Shown here: positions 8,526 through 18,179 of the stretch, in pieces | Position numbering within the stretch: position 1 is the stretch's first letter | Layout: each line of letters starts with the position of its first letter | Position numbers and translations under genes: made by a program | NCBI RefSeq assembly: GCF_002754245.1 | Contig: NZ_PEEX01000001.1 | Location: forward strand, 4,816,001 to 4,880,000 | Length of the DNA: 64,000 bases | Direction: 5' to 3' | Source of the DNA: Chryseobacterium sp. 52 | GTDB taxonomy: Bacteria; Bacteroidota; Bacteroidia; Flavobacteriales; Weeksellaceae | The notes under the pieces: model-generated | Database searches by the model: none | What the model was told of the DNA's origin: nothing | What the model saw: the letters and a program-made list of their open reading frames with translations, nothing else

Positions 8526-8558
8526 AATTACTTCTGGTATCTGCAGTCTTCTGCTCAA

Positions 8559-9443
8559 CTACTTTTTTGAATAATATTCCCAGACAGCCTTTGTAATATC
8601 AGCTATTATTTTTTCTGTAGCGACTCTTTCTTCAGAAATGTTTTTCAGATAGATGGAGAGTATAAAATGTTTTCCATTGGGAAGTTTCACAATACCTATA
8701 TCATTCATGGCTGCTCTGACATTGTTTCCATCTGTGCCCGAAATCCCGGTGCGGTGTGCCAGTTCCGTACCTTCCGGTAATCCTGCCTTCATCCAGGTGA
8801 TTCCTCTTGAGGTTTCCACCATAATCTTGTACAGATATTTTGTTGTTACTTTTTTCAAGACTTTTCCCCGATAGAACTTTTCAAGCAATTCTGTAGTTGC
8901 AATAGGAGTGGTAGTATTTGCATATAAATTTTCACCGGTCATTTCATGCTCGTTTACTTTTATGGTAAAATCCTTAATCCCTATTTTATTAATAAATTTC
9001 TGTACGGTTTGAGTTCCTCCTAGGATATTCAGCAATAAATCACACCCGTTATTATCACTGTGAGACACAGTATACCTTAACAGCTGGTCAAGGGTAAGGT
9101 ATATATTACCTTCAGGAAATTCATCTTTTATGGGACTCCAGGTATCAGGATGAAGCTCTTCTTTTTTAATGAAAAATTTTTGATTGAGCTGAAGCTTCCC
9201 TTTATCTACCTGATCCAGAACAGCTAATGCAATATGGAATTTAAAAACACTCATCATCGGCATTTTCATAGTTCCGTTGATACTTAAAGTATCTTTGTCT
9301 TCGATTCCTTTCATAGAAATCCCAAACGTTGCTTTCTTGGTAGAAATTACCTCCTGTAATTCATTTCTTAACTGTTGAATAGATTGTGATTTTAAATGAA
9401 TACCAGTCAGACAAACCAGCGTTAAAACAATATTTTTTATCAT
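8559..9443 (-). CDS. bla: Class A beta-lactamase (subclass A2-like)
   Basis: A periplasmic serine beta-lactamase of 294 residues with signal peptide MIKNIVLTLVCLTGIHLKSQ. Motifs: S65-V-F-K68 (SxxK), S129-D-N131 (SDN), E165 in VNEHEM (the omega-loop glutamate position), and R231-T-G233 in place of the usual KTG. Arg at this position is known in some class A enzymes such as CARB types. The EHEM loop and overall look resemble the Bacteroidota group (PER/VEB/CIA/CGA); substrate range cannot be stated. The frame extends to 9482, but M14 at 9443 gives the signal peptide directly. A TATTTTTG box sits at 9488-9495. No ampR- or blaI-like regulator is adjacent. Confidence 0.88.
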   Translation of the reverse strand: MIKNIVLTLVCLTGIHLKSQSIQQLRNELQEVISTKKATFGISMKGIEDKDTLSINGTMKMPMMSVFKFHIALAVLDQVDKGKLQLNQKFFIKKEELHPDTWSPIKDEFPEGNIYLTLDQLLRYTVSHSDNNGCDLLLNILGGTQTVQKFINKIGIKDFTIKVNEHEMTGENLYANTTTPIATTELLEKFYRGKVLKKVTTKYLYKIMVETSRGITWMKAGLPEGTELAHRTGISGTDGNNVRAAMNDIGIVKLPNGKHFILSIYLKNISEERVATEKIIADITKAVWEYYSKK

Positions 9444-9545
9444 CTTTACCTTTCGTATTTTATTAAATTTGGTATTTCTCAAAGAAACAAAAATAAAATA
9501 CAGTAACAGGTTATTCTTATATTAAAAAATTCTAATTGAATCATA

Positions 9546-10304
9546 ATGACAACATTACTTTATGACGGAAGTTTCGACGGGCTTTTAACTGCAGTATTTG
9601 AAGTTTTCGAATACCGTTATAAAGATGTGGAAATTGCGAATAAAGAAAGATTTCATCAGGAAAATATTTTCGCTGAAATTCATGAAGTCATTACCCAAAA
9701 TGATAAAGCTGAAAGGGTATTCAATAAACTGGAACAGAATATCGGCAGATCGGGAATTCATCAGCTGCTGAAGGTTTTTCTGTCGGAAGATCCGGAACTG
9801 GAGCGGCTCATTTTATCCGCTATAAAACAGTCCATTCAGCATCCTGAAGAAAACATCCTCCAAAACTACGCAGACAGCGACATCCTGAACATTTCAAAGG
9901 TCTGTAAATCTGTAGACCGGGAAAAGCACAGAATGACAGCATTTGTCCGGTTTGAAAAAATGCAGGACGGAGTTTTCTTTGCTAAAATAGATCCCGATTT
10001 TGATGTTTTACCATTGATTCAAAAGCATTTCAGAGACCGTTATCAGGACCAGAAATGGATGATTTACGATCTGAGAAGAAATTACGGCATCCTGTATGAC
10101 CTGGAAAACTGTGATTTTTTTTATCCTGAAGAAAAATTAGATCTTAATCAGTATCAGAAGAAGTTCCATGATGAGGAACAAAATTATCAAACCCTTTGGC
10201 AGCGGTATTTTACGAAGACGAATATTACGGAAAGGAAGAATTTAAAACTCCATGTTCAGCATGTTCCGAAAAGATACTGGAAATACCTTACGGAGAAACG
10301 CTAA
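9546..10304 (+). CDS. DUF4130-type DNA metabolism protein, partner of the radical-SAM gene
   Basis: A 252-residue protein opening MTTLLYDGSFDGLLTAVFE, the typical N-terminus of the family described as 'probable DNA metabolism protein' that co-occurs with the radical-SAM protein at 7266 and in other bacteria is fused to a uracil-DNA glycosylase domain. Here the glycosylase domain is absent. The C-terminal half has many aromatic and basic residues (FRDRYQDQKWMIYDLRRNYG around 175). It is probably cytoplasmic and works with the radical-SAM enzyme; the biochemical function is unknown. Its gene starts 103 nt from the divergent beta-lactamase. Confidence 0.82.
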   Translation: MTTLLYDGSFDGLLTAVFEVFEYRYKDVEIANKERFHQENIFAEIHEVITQNDKAERVFNKLEQNIGRSGIHQLLKVFLSEDPELERLILSAIKQSIQHPEENILQNYADSDILNISKVCKSVDREKHRMTAFVRFEKMQDGVFFAKIDPDFDVLPLIQKHFRDRYQDQKWMIYDLRRNYGILYDLENCDFFYPEEKLDLNQYQKKFHDEEQNYQTLWQRYFTKTNITERKNLKLHVQHVPKRYWKYLTEKR

Positions 10305-10491
10305 TGTATTTATTTGAAAAATAAGTTGACGATAATGCTTGTTTTTTAGTCTCGCAGATTGAGCGGATGATGCAGATTTTTATATTGATTAGGCTTAAGT
10401 TTGTTTATCAGAAATAGATTTCTTCTTTATTCTTGGTTCAATATATAAAGTATCCACATCATCTGTGAAAATAAATAATCTTCCTCAGCAA

Positions 10492-11295
10492 CTATGTTTT
10501 CTGAATGGTTCTCAAAGCTTTTCTGACAATATATTCAGTTTCCTTTGTTGGGCTTTCCCTACTCCATTTTTCACAAATTTCCGCAACAAATTCGGGACAG
10601 GATTTACTGGCATCATTCAGCCAGTTTCCTACACTGTCCTGTACATATTTCGAAGGATCCGACTTCATGGGTTCTAAAATGACAAGTCCTAATTCAGGGG
10701 TTTGCTTTAATCTTTCAATATGTGCACACCATACTCCGCGTGGTCTTGTAGATTCACTTGCAAAGCGTCTGACATATTCATCCTCATGAACCGTCCATTC
10801 TGATAATATGGACAGACTTTCGTCAAGGTTTTCTGCTATGCCCGATCTTACCGCCATCCAGCAGATTTCCCTTACTCCAAAATGTCTGTCAGCCGCAAAT
10901 TGCTGTATTTTTTCCAGCTTCTCCTGTAGAGGTAATGCATCATTTCTTACTACCATATAAGTTCCCCAGCATCTTACCAAATCGGAGGTATGCCTGGAAA
11001 CCACAGAGAAAAATGCTTCATCATTATTGTGTACAACAGCATTAAAAAGACCTCCTCCAATTGCTTCATTAACGGTATTCACCGTTTGTTTTTTCAAATT
11101 ACTGACATCTTTTACAACAGATTCAATGTATTCTTTTCGGTTATTCTGTATCAGAAAATTCTCCAGCAATAATTTTTGATCCACAGCCAGCCATTCTGTA
11201 AGATTGACGGTTTCAATTTCGCCACGATTGAGTTGCTCTAAAATATCTTTGGGAATATCTTTTATAGAACGGGCGCCTTTTCGTTTTTCTGTCAT
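10492..11295 (-). CDS. AlkC/AlkD-like DNA alkylation repair protein
   Basis: A 267-residue all-helical protein of the HEAT-like-repeat DNA glycosylase superfamily, which removes alkylated bases without base flipping. The signature region VRRFASESTRPRGVW followed by ILEPMKSDPSKYVQDSVGNWLNDASK matches the AlkC pattern (SEGSRPR ... DPSxYVxxSVxNxLND). The N-terminal third is less conserved. Its ATG overlaps the TGA of the upstream peroxiredoxin-like gene (ATGA), so the two form an operon linking peroxide and alkylation defence. Substrate is not determinable from sequence. Confidence 0.82.
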   Translation of the reverse strand: MTEKRKGARSIKDIPKDILEQLNRGEIETVNLTEWLAVDQKLLLENFLIQNNRKEYIESVVKDVSNLKKQTVNTVNEAIGGGLFNAVVHNNDEAFFSVVSRHTSDLVRCWGTYMVVRNDALPLQEKLEKIQQFAADRHFGVREICWMAVRSGIAENLDESLSILSEWTVHEDEYVRRFASESTRPRGVWCAHIERLKQTPELGLVILEPMKSDPSKYVQDSVGNWLNDASKSCPEFVAEICEKWSRESPTKETEYIVRKALRTIQKT

Positions 11296-11930
11296 AATAC
11301 TTTGATGAGTTCTTCAATATTCAATCTGTTCATGTAATCTACATCTAAAAATCTAAAAATGACATCCCCTTCTTCATCCACCACAAAAACTGCGGGAACC
11401 GGCAATCTATTTTCTTCATTATGATTAAAATCTGTAAGATCAATTCCCAGGTTCTGATAATACGGAAGTACAAATTCCTGTAATTGAAATACAATTCCTA
11501 ATTTTTTGGCGAAACTATTATCCCTGTCGGTCAAAACATCGAAAGTCAAATTATTTCTTTCAGCCATTACCTTTGAATGCTCTATCGTCTGTGGAGATAC
11601 AGCTACCAGAACAGCATTTTTATCTTTTAATCCAATAAGCTGCTCCTGTAGAAATCTCAGCTCAAGATTACAGTAAGGACACCAATTCCCTCTATAAAAT
11701 GCCAGAATCATTTTTCCTTTTTTTAGGATCTCCCTGGAAGACACCATTTCACCATTGCTATTTGGAAGAGAAAATTCAGGCATGTTATCTCCAACCTTTA
11801 TACTGTTTTCTGCACTATTTTTTGTTTTTAAATCTTCAACAGACTTCCTAAATGCTTCTAAAACCTCCTTGGGAAGATTCAGCGACAGTTCATTATTCAA
11901 TTCTTCAATCCGTTTAGCCAGAATATTCAT
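11292..11930 (-). CDS. Peroxiredoxin-like family protein (AhpC/TSA, thioredoxin fold)
   Basis: A 212-residue cytoplasmic thioredoxin-fold protein. A helical N-terminal extension (about 40 residues) precedes the AhpC/TSA domain starting VGDNMPEFSLPN. The active site is YRGNWCPYCNLE, with C84 and C87 in a CxxC arrangement, characteristic of the 'peroxiredoxin-like' branch that resembles a thioredoxin as much as a peroxidase. It overlaps the AlkC-like gene by 4 nt and is divergent from an HxlR regulator with a conserved N-terminal cysteine, a common layout for a thiol-stress-responsive pair. Confidence 0.85.
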   Translation of the reverse strand: MNILAKRIEELNNELSLNLPKEVLEAFRKSVEDLKTKNSAENSIKVGDNMPEFSLPNSNGEMVSSREILKKGKMILAFYRGNWCPYCNLELRFLQEQLIGLKDKNAVLVAVSPQTIEHSKVMAERNNLTFDVLTDRDNSFAKKLGIVFQLQEFVLPYYQNLGIDLTDFNHNEENRLPVPAVFVVDEEGDVIFRFLDVDYMNRLNIEELIKVL

Positions 11931-12025
11931 CTTTTTAAATTTATTATTTTTACAAAGGTCTAGATGTAAATCAAAATAAGCAATACCGCATATTTTCCAC
12001 CCATAGGGATAAAAAAGTCAATGTT

Positions 12026-12367
12026 ATGAAAACAAAGGAGCAAGCTGAAGAAAATAAAATATGTCCGTTGGAAATGGCTGTAAATACCATCAGCGGAAAA
12101 TGGAAAATTCCGATTGTATGGCAGATTAATGAAGGGAAGAAACGTCCGAGTGAGTTTCTGCGGGGTATTGCGAAAGTAGACCGCCGAGTTTTGAACCAGC
12201 AACTCAATGAAATGGTGGAAGCTGGTATTCTGACAAAACAGTCGTTCAATGAACTGCCGCCAAGGGTAGAATATTCACTTACAGAACTTGGCGGGAAACT
12301 GGTTGAAATCCTTTGGCAGCTGAATGATTGGGGAAAGTTGCTGATCCCGGATGCCACAAAAGCTTAA
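12026..12367 (+). CDS. HxlR-family transcriptional regulator
   Basis: A 113-residue winged-helix regulator. The HxlR signature is clear: CPLEMAVNTISGKWKIPIVWQI, then RRVLNQQLNEMVEAGILTK and YSLTELGGKL. C13 in the ICPLE segment sits where several HxlR proteins (for example HypR, YodB) carry the redox-sensing cysteine, so thiol or oxidant sensing is plausible. It is divergent from the peroxiredoxin-like/AlkC-like operon with 95 nt between starts, making that operon its most likely target. Confidence 0.9.
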   Translation: MKTKEQAEENKICPLEMAVNTISGKWKIPIVWQINEGKKRPSEFLRGIAKVDRRVLNQQLNEMVEAGILTKQSFNELPPRVEYSLTELGGKLVEILWQLNDWGKLLIPDATKA

Positions 12368-12429
12368 AGTATATTTTTTATATCATTTATATTCAAAAAT
12401 CTGTGATATTTGTGATTAAACAAAACCTC

Positions 12430-13302
12430 ATGAAAAAAATTATTCCGGCTCTGACTCTTGTGATGATGATTTCAAGCTGTAAGAATGATAAAACGCCATC
12501 AAGCATCACTTTAGCAACAGCTGAAAATCAGACTTCACAAATTTCAGTTCCAATCCATCAAGATAAAAATACAATTAAAGAAAGGTTTTCACCCCCTGAA
12601 AATTATGAATGGCTGGAAGAAAAACCTGATTCTTTTGGATATTTTATTGAAAATTTCCAACTGAAGCCTTACGGCAGCCAGATCATTAAGTATGACGGAA
12701 CCCCCATTGCAACGCAGGATGTTCATGAAGCCGTTTTTGATATTGATACCGGAAATAAAGACCTTCAACAGTGCGCTGATGCTGCCATTCGTCTGAGAGC
12801 TGAATATCTGTATAAAGCCAAAAGGTTTGATGAGATTAAATTTCATTTTACCAGTGGTGATCTGGCTTCATGGAATGACTATAAAAAAGGGATCCGGGCT
12901 TTCGTCAACGGAAATTCTGTAAGCTTCAGAAAAACGGCTGAATTCGATGATACATATTCTAATTTCAGAAAATATCTGGATCTTATCTTCAATTACGCGG
13001 GAACGATTTCATTAAATAAGGAAACAAAACCGGTTGCTAAAACTTCCGATCTGAAAACAGGTGATATCCTGATCACACCGGGAAGTCCGGGACATATTGT
13101 TTTTATTTCCGGAGTATGCCGGAATAAGGAAGGTAAAAAGTTATTTTTATTAAGCGAAGGATTTACTCCGGCGCAGTCTATTCACCTACTTTCGAATCCT
13201 TTTGATAAAAATATTTCGCCGTGGTACAGTCTTGATGTAAATTCTCCGGTCACCAAAACAGCGAGGTATTTTTTTGAGCCTACAAATTTTAGGAGCTTTT
13301 AA
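12430..13302 (+). CDS. DUF4846 lipoprotein
   Basis: A 290-residue predicted lipoprotein. The lipobox MISSC puts the lipidated cysteine at residue 17, followed by KND. The rest matches the DUF4846 pattern (YFIENFQLKPYG, FDIDTGNKDLQQCADAAIRLRAEYLY, TGDILITPGSPGHIVFI). The LITPGSPGHIVFI segment resembles the core of amidase-like (NlpC/P60 or CHAP type) folds, but I cannot assign catalytic residues beyond the histidine. The frame is open from 12328, overlapping the HxlR gene; the ATG at 12430 is chosen because it begins the signal sequence. Confidence 0.8.
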   Translation: MKKIIPALTLVMMISSCKNDKTPSSITLATAENQTSQISVPIHQDKNTIKERFSPPENYEWLEEKPDSFGYFIENFQLKPYGSQIIKYDGTPIATQDVHEAVFDIDTGNKDLQQCADAAIRLRAEYLYKAKRFDEIKFHFTSGDLASWNDYKKGIRAFVNGNSVSFRKTAEFDDTYSNFRKYLDLIFNYAGTISLNKETKPVAKTSDLKTGDILITPGSPGHIVFISGVCRNKEGKKLFLLSEGFTPAQSIHLLSNPFDKNISPWYSLDVNSPVTKTARYFFEPTNFRSF

Positions 13303-13357
13303 TTATTTATATTCAAAACTCTTATCAACTTACTGCTATTATCTGAACTTGTTTTTG

Positions 13358-13365
13358 TAATTTTG
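13358..13365 (+). promoter_or_regulatory. Probable -7 box of the pfkA-gap operon
   Basis: TAATTTTG fits TAnnTTTG and lies 20 nt before the pfkA ATG. No clear TTG is found at the expected distance upstream. Confidence 0.5.
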
Positions 13366-13385
13366 TGTTCGAAATTTTTTACTTG

Positions 13386-14372
13386 ATGAAAGAGAGTGCT
13401 GTAAAAAAAATTGCAGTTCTTACTTCAGGAGGTGACTCTCCGGGTATGAATGCGGCATTAAGAGCGGTTGTAAGAACCGCAAACTATTACGATATAGAAT
13501 GTTACGGTGTAAGGGAAGGCTATAACGGGCTCATCCATGATGAGTTCCTGAAAATGGGTCCCCGTTCCGTAAAAAATATAATCAACCAGGGCGGAACGAT
13601 TCTGAAATCCGCCAGATCCATGGAATTCAGAACTCCGGAAGGACGTCAAAAAGCTTATGACAACTGTGTGAAACATGGTGTTGATGCATTGGTGTGTATT
13701 GGTGGGGACGGAACTTTTACCGGTGCCAAGATCTTCAATGAAGAGTTCGGAATCAGAGTAATCGGCGTGCCGGGAACTATTGACAATGATATTTTCGGAA
13801 CTGATAACACAATTGGTTATGACACGGCTTTAAATACAGCTATGGAGGCTATTGATAAGGTTCGAGATACGGCAACTTCCCACAACAGAGTTTTCTTTGT
13901 TGAGGTTATGGGGCGTGATGCAGGCTTCATTGCGTTAAACAGTGGTTTAGCAACTGGTGCTCTGGATATTCTTATTCCTGAGAAAAAAGACAGCAGGGAA
14001 GAACTTTTCGCCAATTTCAGAAAAGCTGAAAAGACGGGAAAAGCATCCAGCATTGTAGTGGTAGCTGAAGGCGAAAAACAAGGAAGTATCTACGATCTTG
14101 CAGATCAAACAAAAAAAGAATTCCCTGATTATGATATCCGTGTAACGATCTTAGGACACATCCAGAGAGGAGGTTCTCCAAGCTGTGCAGACAGAGTTCT
14201 GGCCAGCAGACTGGGTTACGGTGCCGTAGTGGGATTAATGGAAGGAAAAACAAATGTAATGGCCGGAATGCGTTCCAACGATATGGTGTATACACCGATT
14301 GAAGAGGCCATTAAAAAACATAATGAAATCAATAAAGATCTTTTACTGATTTCTGAAATTTTAGCAATCTAA
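13386..14372 (+). CDS. pfkA: 6-phosphofructokinase
   Basis: Phosphorylates fructose 6-phosphate to fructose 1,6-bisphosphate, the committed step of glycolysis. The 328-residue length fits bacterial PfkA. Motifs: TSGGDSPGMNA at the N-terminus (ATP loop), GGDGTF, PGTIDNDI with the catalytic aspartate, EVMGRDAGF, and GHIQRGGSP. Glycine at the GGDG position indicates an ATP- rather than pyrophosphate-dependent enzyme (inference from the family rule). The frame could start earlier at a GTG, but that overlaps the -7 box; the ATG at 13386 gives the standard N-terminus. gap follows after 30 nt, so the two are probably cotranscribed. Confidence 0.96.
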   Translation: MKESAVKKIAVLTSGGDSPGMNAALRAVVRTANYYDIECYGVREGYNGLIHDEFLKMGPRSVKNIINQGGTILKSARSMEFRTPEGRQKAYDNCVKHGVDALVCIGGDGTFTGAKIFNEEFGIRVIGVPGTIDNDIFGTDNTIGYDTALNTAMEAIDKVRDTATSHNRVFFVEVMGRDAGFIALNSGLATGALDILIPEKKDSREELFANFRKAEKTGKASSIVVVAEGEKQGSIYDLADQTKKEFPDYDIRVTILGHIQRGGSPSCADRVLASRLGYGAVVGLMEGKTNVMAGMRSNDMVYTPIEEAIKKHNEINKDLLLISEILAI

Positions 14373-15407
<1,035 letters not shown>

Positions 15408-15437
15408 TATGTATTGAGCAATCAGCTATAAAAATAA

Positions 15438-15464
15438 AAACCTTCCCGATGGGAAGGTTTTTTT
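15438..15464 (+). terminator. Terminator after pfkA-gap
   Basis: AAACCTTCCC (15438-15447), loop GAT, GGGAAGGTTT (15451-15460), then a T-run. A 10-bp perfect stem. Confidence 0.88.
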
Positions 15465-15498
15465 GTTTCAATATATAGATTTTTATATTTAAAATTCT

Positions 15499-15756
15499 CT
15501 ATGATCTAAATTTTATATTTACCAGTTGAAATTGATCAATATCAATTATTTTTACGGTAGCTATAACATCTTTGGTGCCATTTCCAGGCATTCCATAATC
15601 GAAGTAAACATCAAAATATGAAATATTGTTAACTTCATCATTTATAAGCCGAATATTTATTTCATGACAGATATTAGGATCAAGTCCATTACTTTGAATA
15701 TGGGCAATAAACTGTGGTGCCTGCATAATAAATTGAATTGCATTTGTTGGTAACAT
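15499..15756 (-). CDS. Hypothetical protein, 85 residues
   Basis: A short frame starting MLPTNAIQFIMQAPQFIAH with no signal peptide or transmembrane segment. The pattern is mixed alpha/beta (VATVKIIDIDQFQLVNIKF at the end). I do not recognise a family. It lies 26 nt downstream of the barrel-like protein gene on the same strand, and may be cotranscribed. Composition looks coding, but no domain supports it. Confidence 0.5.
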   Translation of the reverse strand: MLPTNAIQFIMQAPQFIAHIQSNGLDPNICHEINIRLINDEVNNISYFDVYFDYGMPGNGTKDVIATVKIIDIDQFQLVNIKFRS

Positions 15757-15782
15757 GATTAATTTTTTTGAAGGTTAAATAG

Positions 15783-16883
15783 TTATTTAGTTTTAGGTAC
15801 AATAATAAAAGATATTGTTGCTGGAAAATTTCTTTTAATATAACTTCCTGCCGGATAGAATTCCGCTTTTACAGTATACATTTGAAGAAAACTTATTCCC
15901 ACTCCAAGATTGAACAATGGAAGAATTTTTCTGAAATCCTGATCTACAGAAAGGATCTTATTAAATTTAGAATTACCATACAGAATAGCACCTGTAGCTT
16001 CAAAAAAAGCAGATATCTGTTTCTTATGCCCTACTGCAAACGCTCCTACTGTAATACCCGTATTATTGGTCATAATAAATTCATTATCAGACTCATTAAT
16101 TTTAGTAAGTTCTATACCTGTATTATGATAAATAAATGATTTTAAACCGAATGCAGCACCGTTTTCTCCAACAGCTATAACAGGAAATTTAAGATTCACA
16201 AATAAATTCCCCCCTCCGTTCTGAAGAGATGAAACCAGTTGATCTTTTTTTACTTCAGCTGCGGCAATACTGTCGTTATCTTTCACCGTACTGTTAAACT
16301 GAAAACCAATTCCTATTCTTAAGGGACCTAAATAATCATTAACCACTTCCGAATTGAAAGAAAGATTTCTCAGATTAGGATTATACACTACATTATTATT
16401 TTGAAAAAGCTGGGTGTACTCTGGACTTCCTTCAAAAAAAACAGTAGAAAGACGACTTCCCCATTTATTAAAGCCAGCGGGAAATAGAGCCCTTACCGAT
16501 CTGTCTCCTTTTCCTCCTTTTTTCAATCCAGCTACAAGTTCAAAGTGTGTGACAGAAGCTGTCAAATTACCCTTTTCATCCTCTGTAAGATCTGCTTTAT
16601 TTATAAGATTTTTAACTTCCCGAAAATCTTTTGCAAGATCAATTTGTTTGATTATTACATTCAAATCCGCTCCTGTCTTACTTTTTATTTCTTTTTTCGC
16701 TATATTTTCTATTCCCTCTTTCCCTTCTTTGGATAGAGTCTGTGGATAAAAGTCATCACTTTTTAAACGAATACTATCATTTTTACTAACAATCTCATTC
16801 ATGTTTGTTAATGAATATTGAGCTGTCAACTTTGAGCATAAAACCAAAGAGAAGAATAGAAGCAGTACAATTTTTGTTTTCAT
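15783..16883 (-). CDS. Exported barrel-like outer-membrane protein of unknown function
   Basis: A 366-residue protein with signal peptide MKTKIVLLLFFSLVLCSKLTAQ. The first part of the mature protein (about 25-105) is polar and possibly helical; from about residue 110 it has alternating hydrophobic strands with glycine and aromatic residues (LRIGIGFQF, NLFVNLKFPVIAVG, TVGAFAVG, LFNLGVGISFLQMY), as in beta-barrel proteins. I do not recognise a family. The frame is open to 17039, but M53 at 16883 gives a clear signal peptide. The leader around its start is repeated about 330 bp upstream. Confidence 0.65.
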   Translation of the reverse strand: MKTKIVLLLFFSLVLCSKLTAQYSLTNMNEIVSKNDSIRLKSDDFYPQTLSKEGKEGIENIAKKEIKSKTGADLNVIIKQIDLAKDFREVKNLINKADLTEDEKGNLTASVTHFELVAGLKKGGKGDRSVRALFPAGFNKWGSRLSTVFFEGSPEYTQLFQNNNVVYNPNLRNLSFNSEVVNDYLGPLRIGIGFQFNSTVKDNDSIAAAEVKKDQLVSSLQNGGGNLFVNLKFPVIAVGENGAAFGLKSFIYHNTGIELTKINESDNEFIMTNNTGITVGAFAVGHKKQISAFFEATGAILYGNSKFNKILSVDQDFRKILPLFNLGVGISFLQMYTVKAEFYPAGSYIKRNFPATISFIIVPKTK

Positions 16884-17239
16884 GGCTATTAGTTTTCTAC
16901 AAAGTTTAGAAATCCATGAATACGAGTAAATTACCCTTTCGGGTGATTTTACATCGGGAAATAAGTAAAAAATCGGGTGTATAGCAAAAGAAAAAGCCCC
17001 CCAGCAACGAGAGGCAATAAGTTTATCATTTTCAAACAACTAAAAAAGAAAAGAGTAAACTATTTTATAACATTCATTAATAACTTCAAATAAAGCCCTC
17101 TACAGGCGGTCTGCCATTTGTCTGACAGTCTGTATTTTTCTTAATTAAAAAGAAATTACAGAAAAAATTAAATCATTAAACAAAACGGAATAGAATAAAT
17201 TGAGTTCTCATGGTTATTAGTTAGTACAAAGTTTAGAAT
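16881..17239. repeat. Duplicated about 30-bp leader segment (16881-16911 and 17209-17238)
   Basis: Two similar direct copies share CATGGYTATTAGTT and TACAAAGTTTAGAA, differing only by a substitution and a short indel region between these blocks. The first copy covers the start codon and -7-like region of the barrel gene. The second has an ATG but only an 11-codon frame after it. The gap between the copies holds no gene I can support. Confidence 0.6.
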
Positions 17240-17316
17240 TTTATCAAAGTAAAAAAATCCCCCTTTTGTGGTATTTTGCAAGTATTTTAGTTATTTTAGC
17301 GTAAAACTATTTATTC

Positions 17317-18090
17317 ATGGGGAATTCAGAAAAAAAACATCCTCTCATTGAAGTCTGGAATACGTACCCGGGTATCAGAAGAGACAGAACCATCCAGAGT
17401 AAACCGCCTATAGAACGTATCATCAGTGAGATGTTTGCCATCGGCGAGTTTTATTATTACGCCCTGAATCTTACTAACAGTACGCTTTCACATCATCATG
17501 AAAATATTCTCAGGCTTCATGGCCTATCCTCCTATCCGGAGAATTTAAAAGAAGTCATCGACCTTACCCATCCTGATGACATCGAATTTGTGATGAAAGC
17601 CGAACAGACGCTTATCGATAAAATGACAGAGATCGGTCTGGACCAACAGCTTTATATTAAGTGCAGCTACTGCTTCAGAATGAAAACGGCAGAAGGAAAT
17701 TATGAACTTTTCCATCATCAGTCTGTGATTACCATGGAAGATGAAACCGGCATTCCGGTGCAGGCTATAAATATTCATACCAACATCCATCATATCACCA
17801 AAGAGAACCCTTATACCGTTCTGATTTCCGGACTGGGCCCAAGAAATGACTTTCATCAGATAAAACTGGACAGCTTCTCTAAGCCTACCCAATTTCCGGA
17901 ACATTTAACAAAAAGGGAAATGGAAATCCTTGCTTTTATCACAAAAGGATATTCCGGACCTGAAATAGCCCAGGCATTAATTTTATCTGAGCATACCGTA
18001 CGTACGCACAGAAAAAATATTTTAAGAAAAACAGATTCCAGAAATTGTAAAGAACTTGTCAAAAAAGCTTTTGAAAGAGGGCTAATCTAA
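17317..18090 (+). CDS. LuxR-type regulator with PAS-like sensor domain
   Basis: A 257-residue DNA-binding protein. The C-terminal 61 residues (197-257) form a LuxR/GerE helix-turn-helix: LTKREMEILAFITKGYSGPEIA, then ILSEHTVRTHRKNIL. The N-terminal two-thirds looks like a PAS fold, with the LTHPDDIEFV segment near residue 88 resembling the HPDD motif of PAS domains. There is no receiver domain, so it is probably not a classical response regulator; the PAS-like part may sense a small molecule. Its target is unknown, though the neighbouring barrel-like gene, divergently placed with 433 nt between starts, is a candidate. Confidence 0.8.
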   Translation: MGNSEKKHPLIEVWNTYPGIRRDRTIQSKPPIERIISEMFAIGEFYYYALNLTNSTLSHHHENILRLHGLSSYPENLKEVIDLTHPDDIEFVMKAEQTLIDKMTEIGLDQQLYIKCSYCFRMKTAEGNYELFHHQSVITMEDETGIPVQAINIHTNIHHITKENPYTVLISGLGPRNDFHQIKLDSFSKPTQFPEHLTKREMEILAFITKGYSGPEIAQALILSEHTVRTHRKNILRKTDSRNCKELVKKAFERGLI

Positions 18091-18179
18091 CCGTTTTTAT
18101 TTTTCAATACAAAATCTACGGAAAGACTGATAAATCTCACCAGGAAACTTCGGTGTAAAACTTGTATTTTTATAGTACG

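Noticed and set aside
10365..10400. TCTCGCAGATT / GATGCAGATTTT degenerate repeat after the DUF4130-type gene
   Set aside because: Resembles low-complexity repeats between Flavobacteriia genes, but only one imperfect instance is visible here.
17176..17211. 11-codon frame after the second copy of the duplicated leader
   Set aside because: Too short and without any recognisable feature; kept only as evidence of a possible decayed gene.
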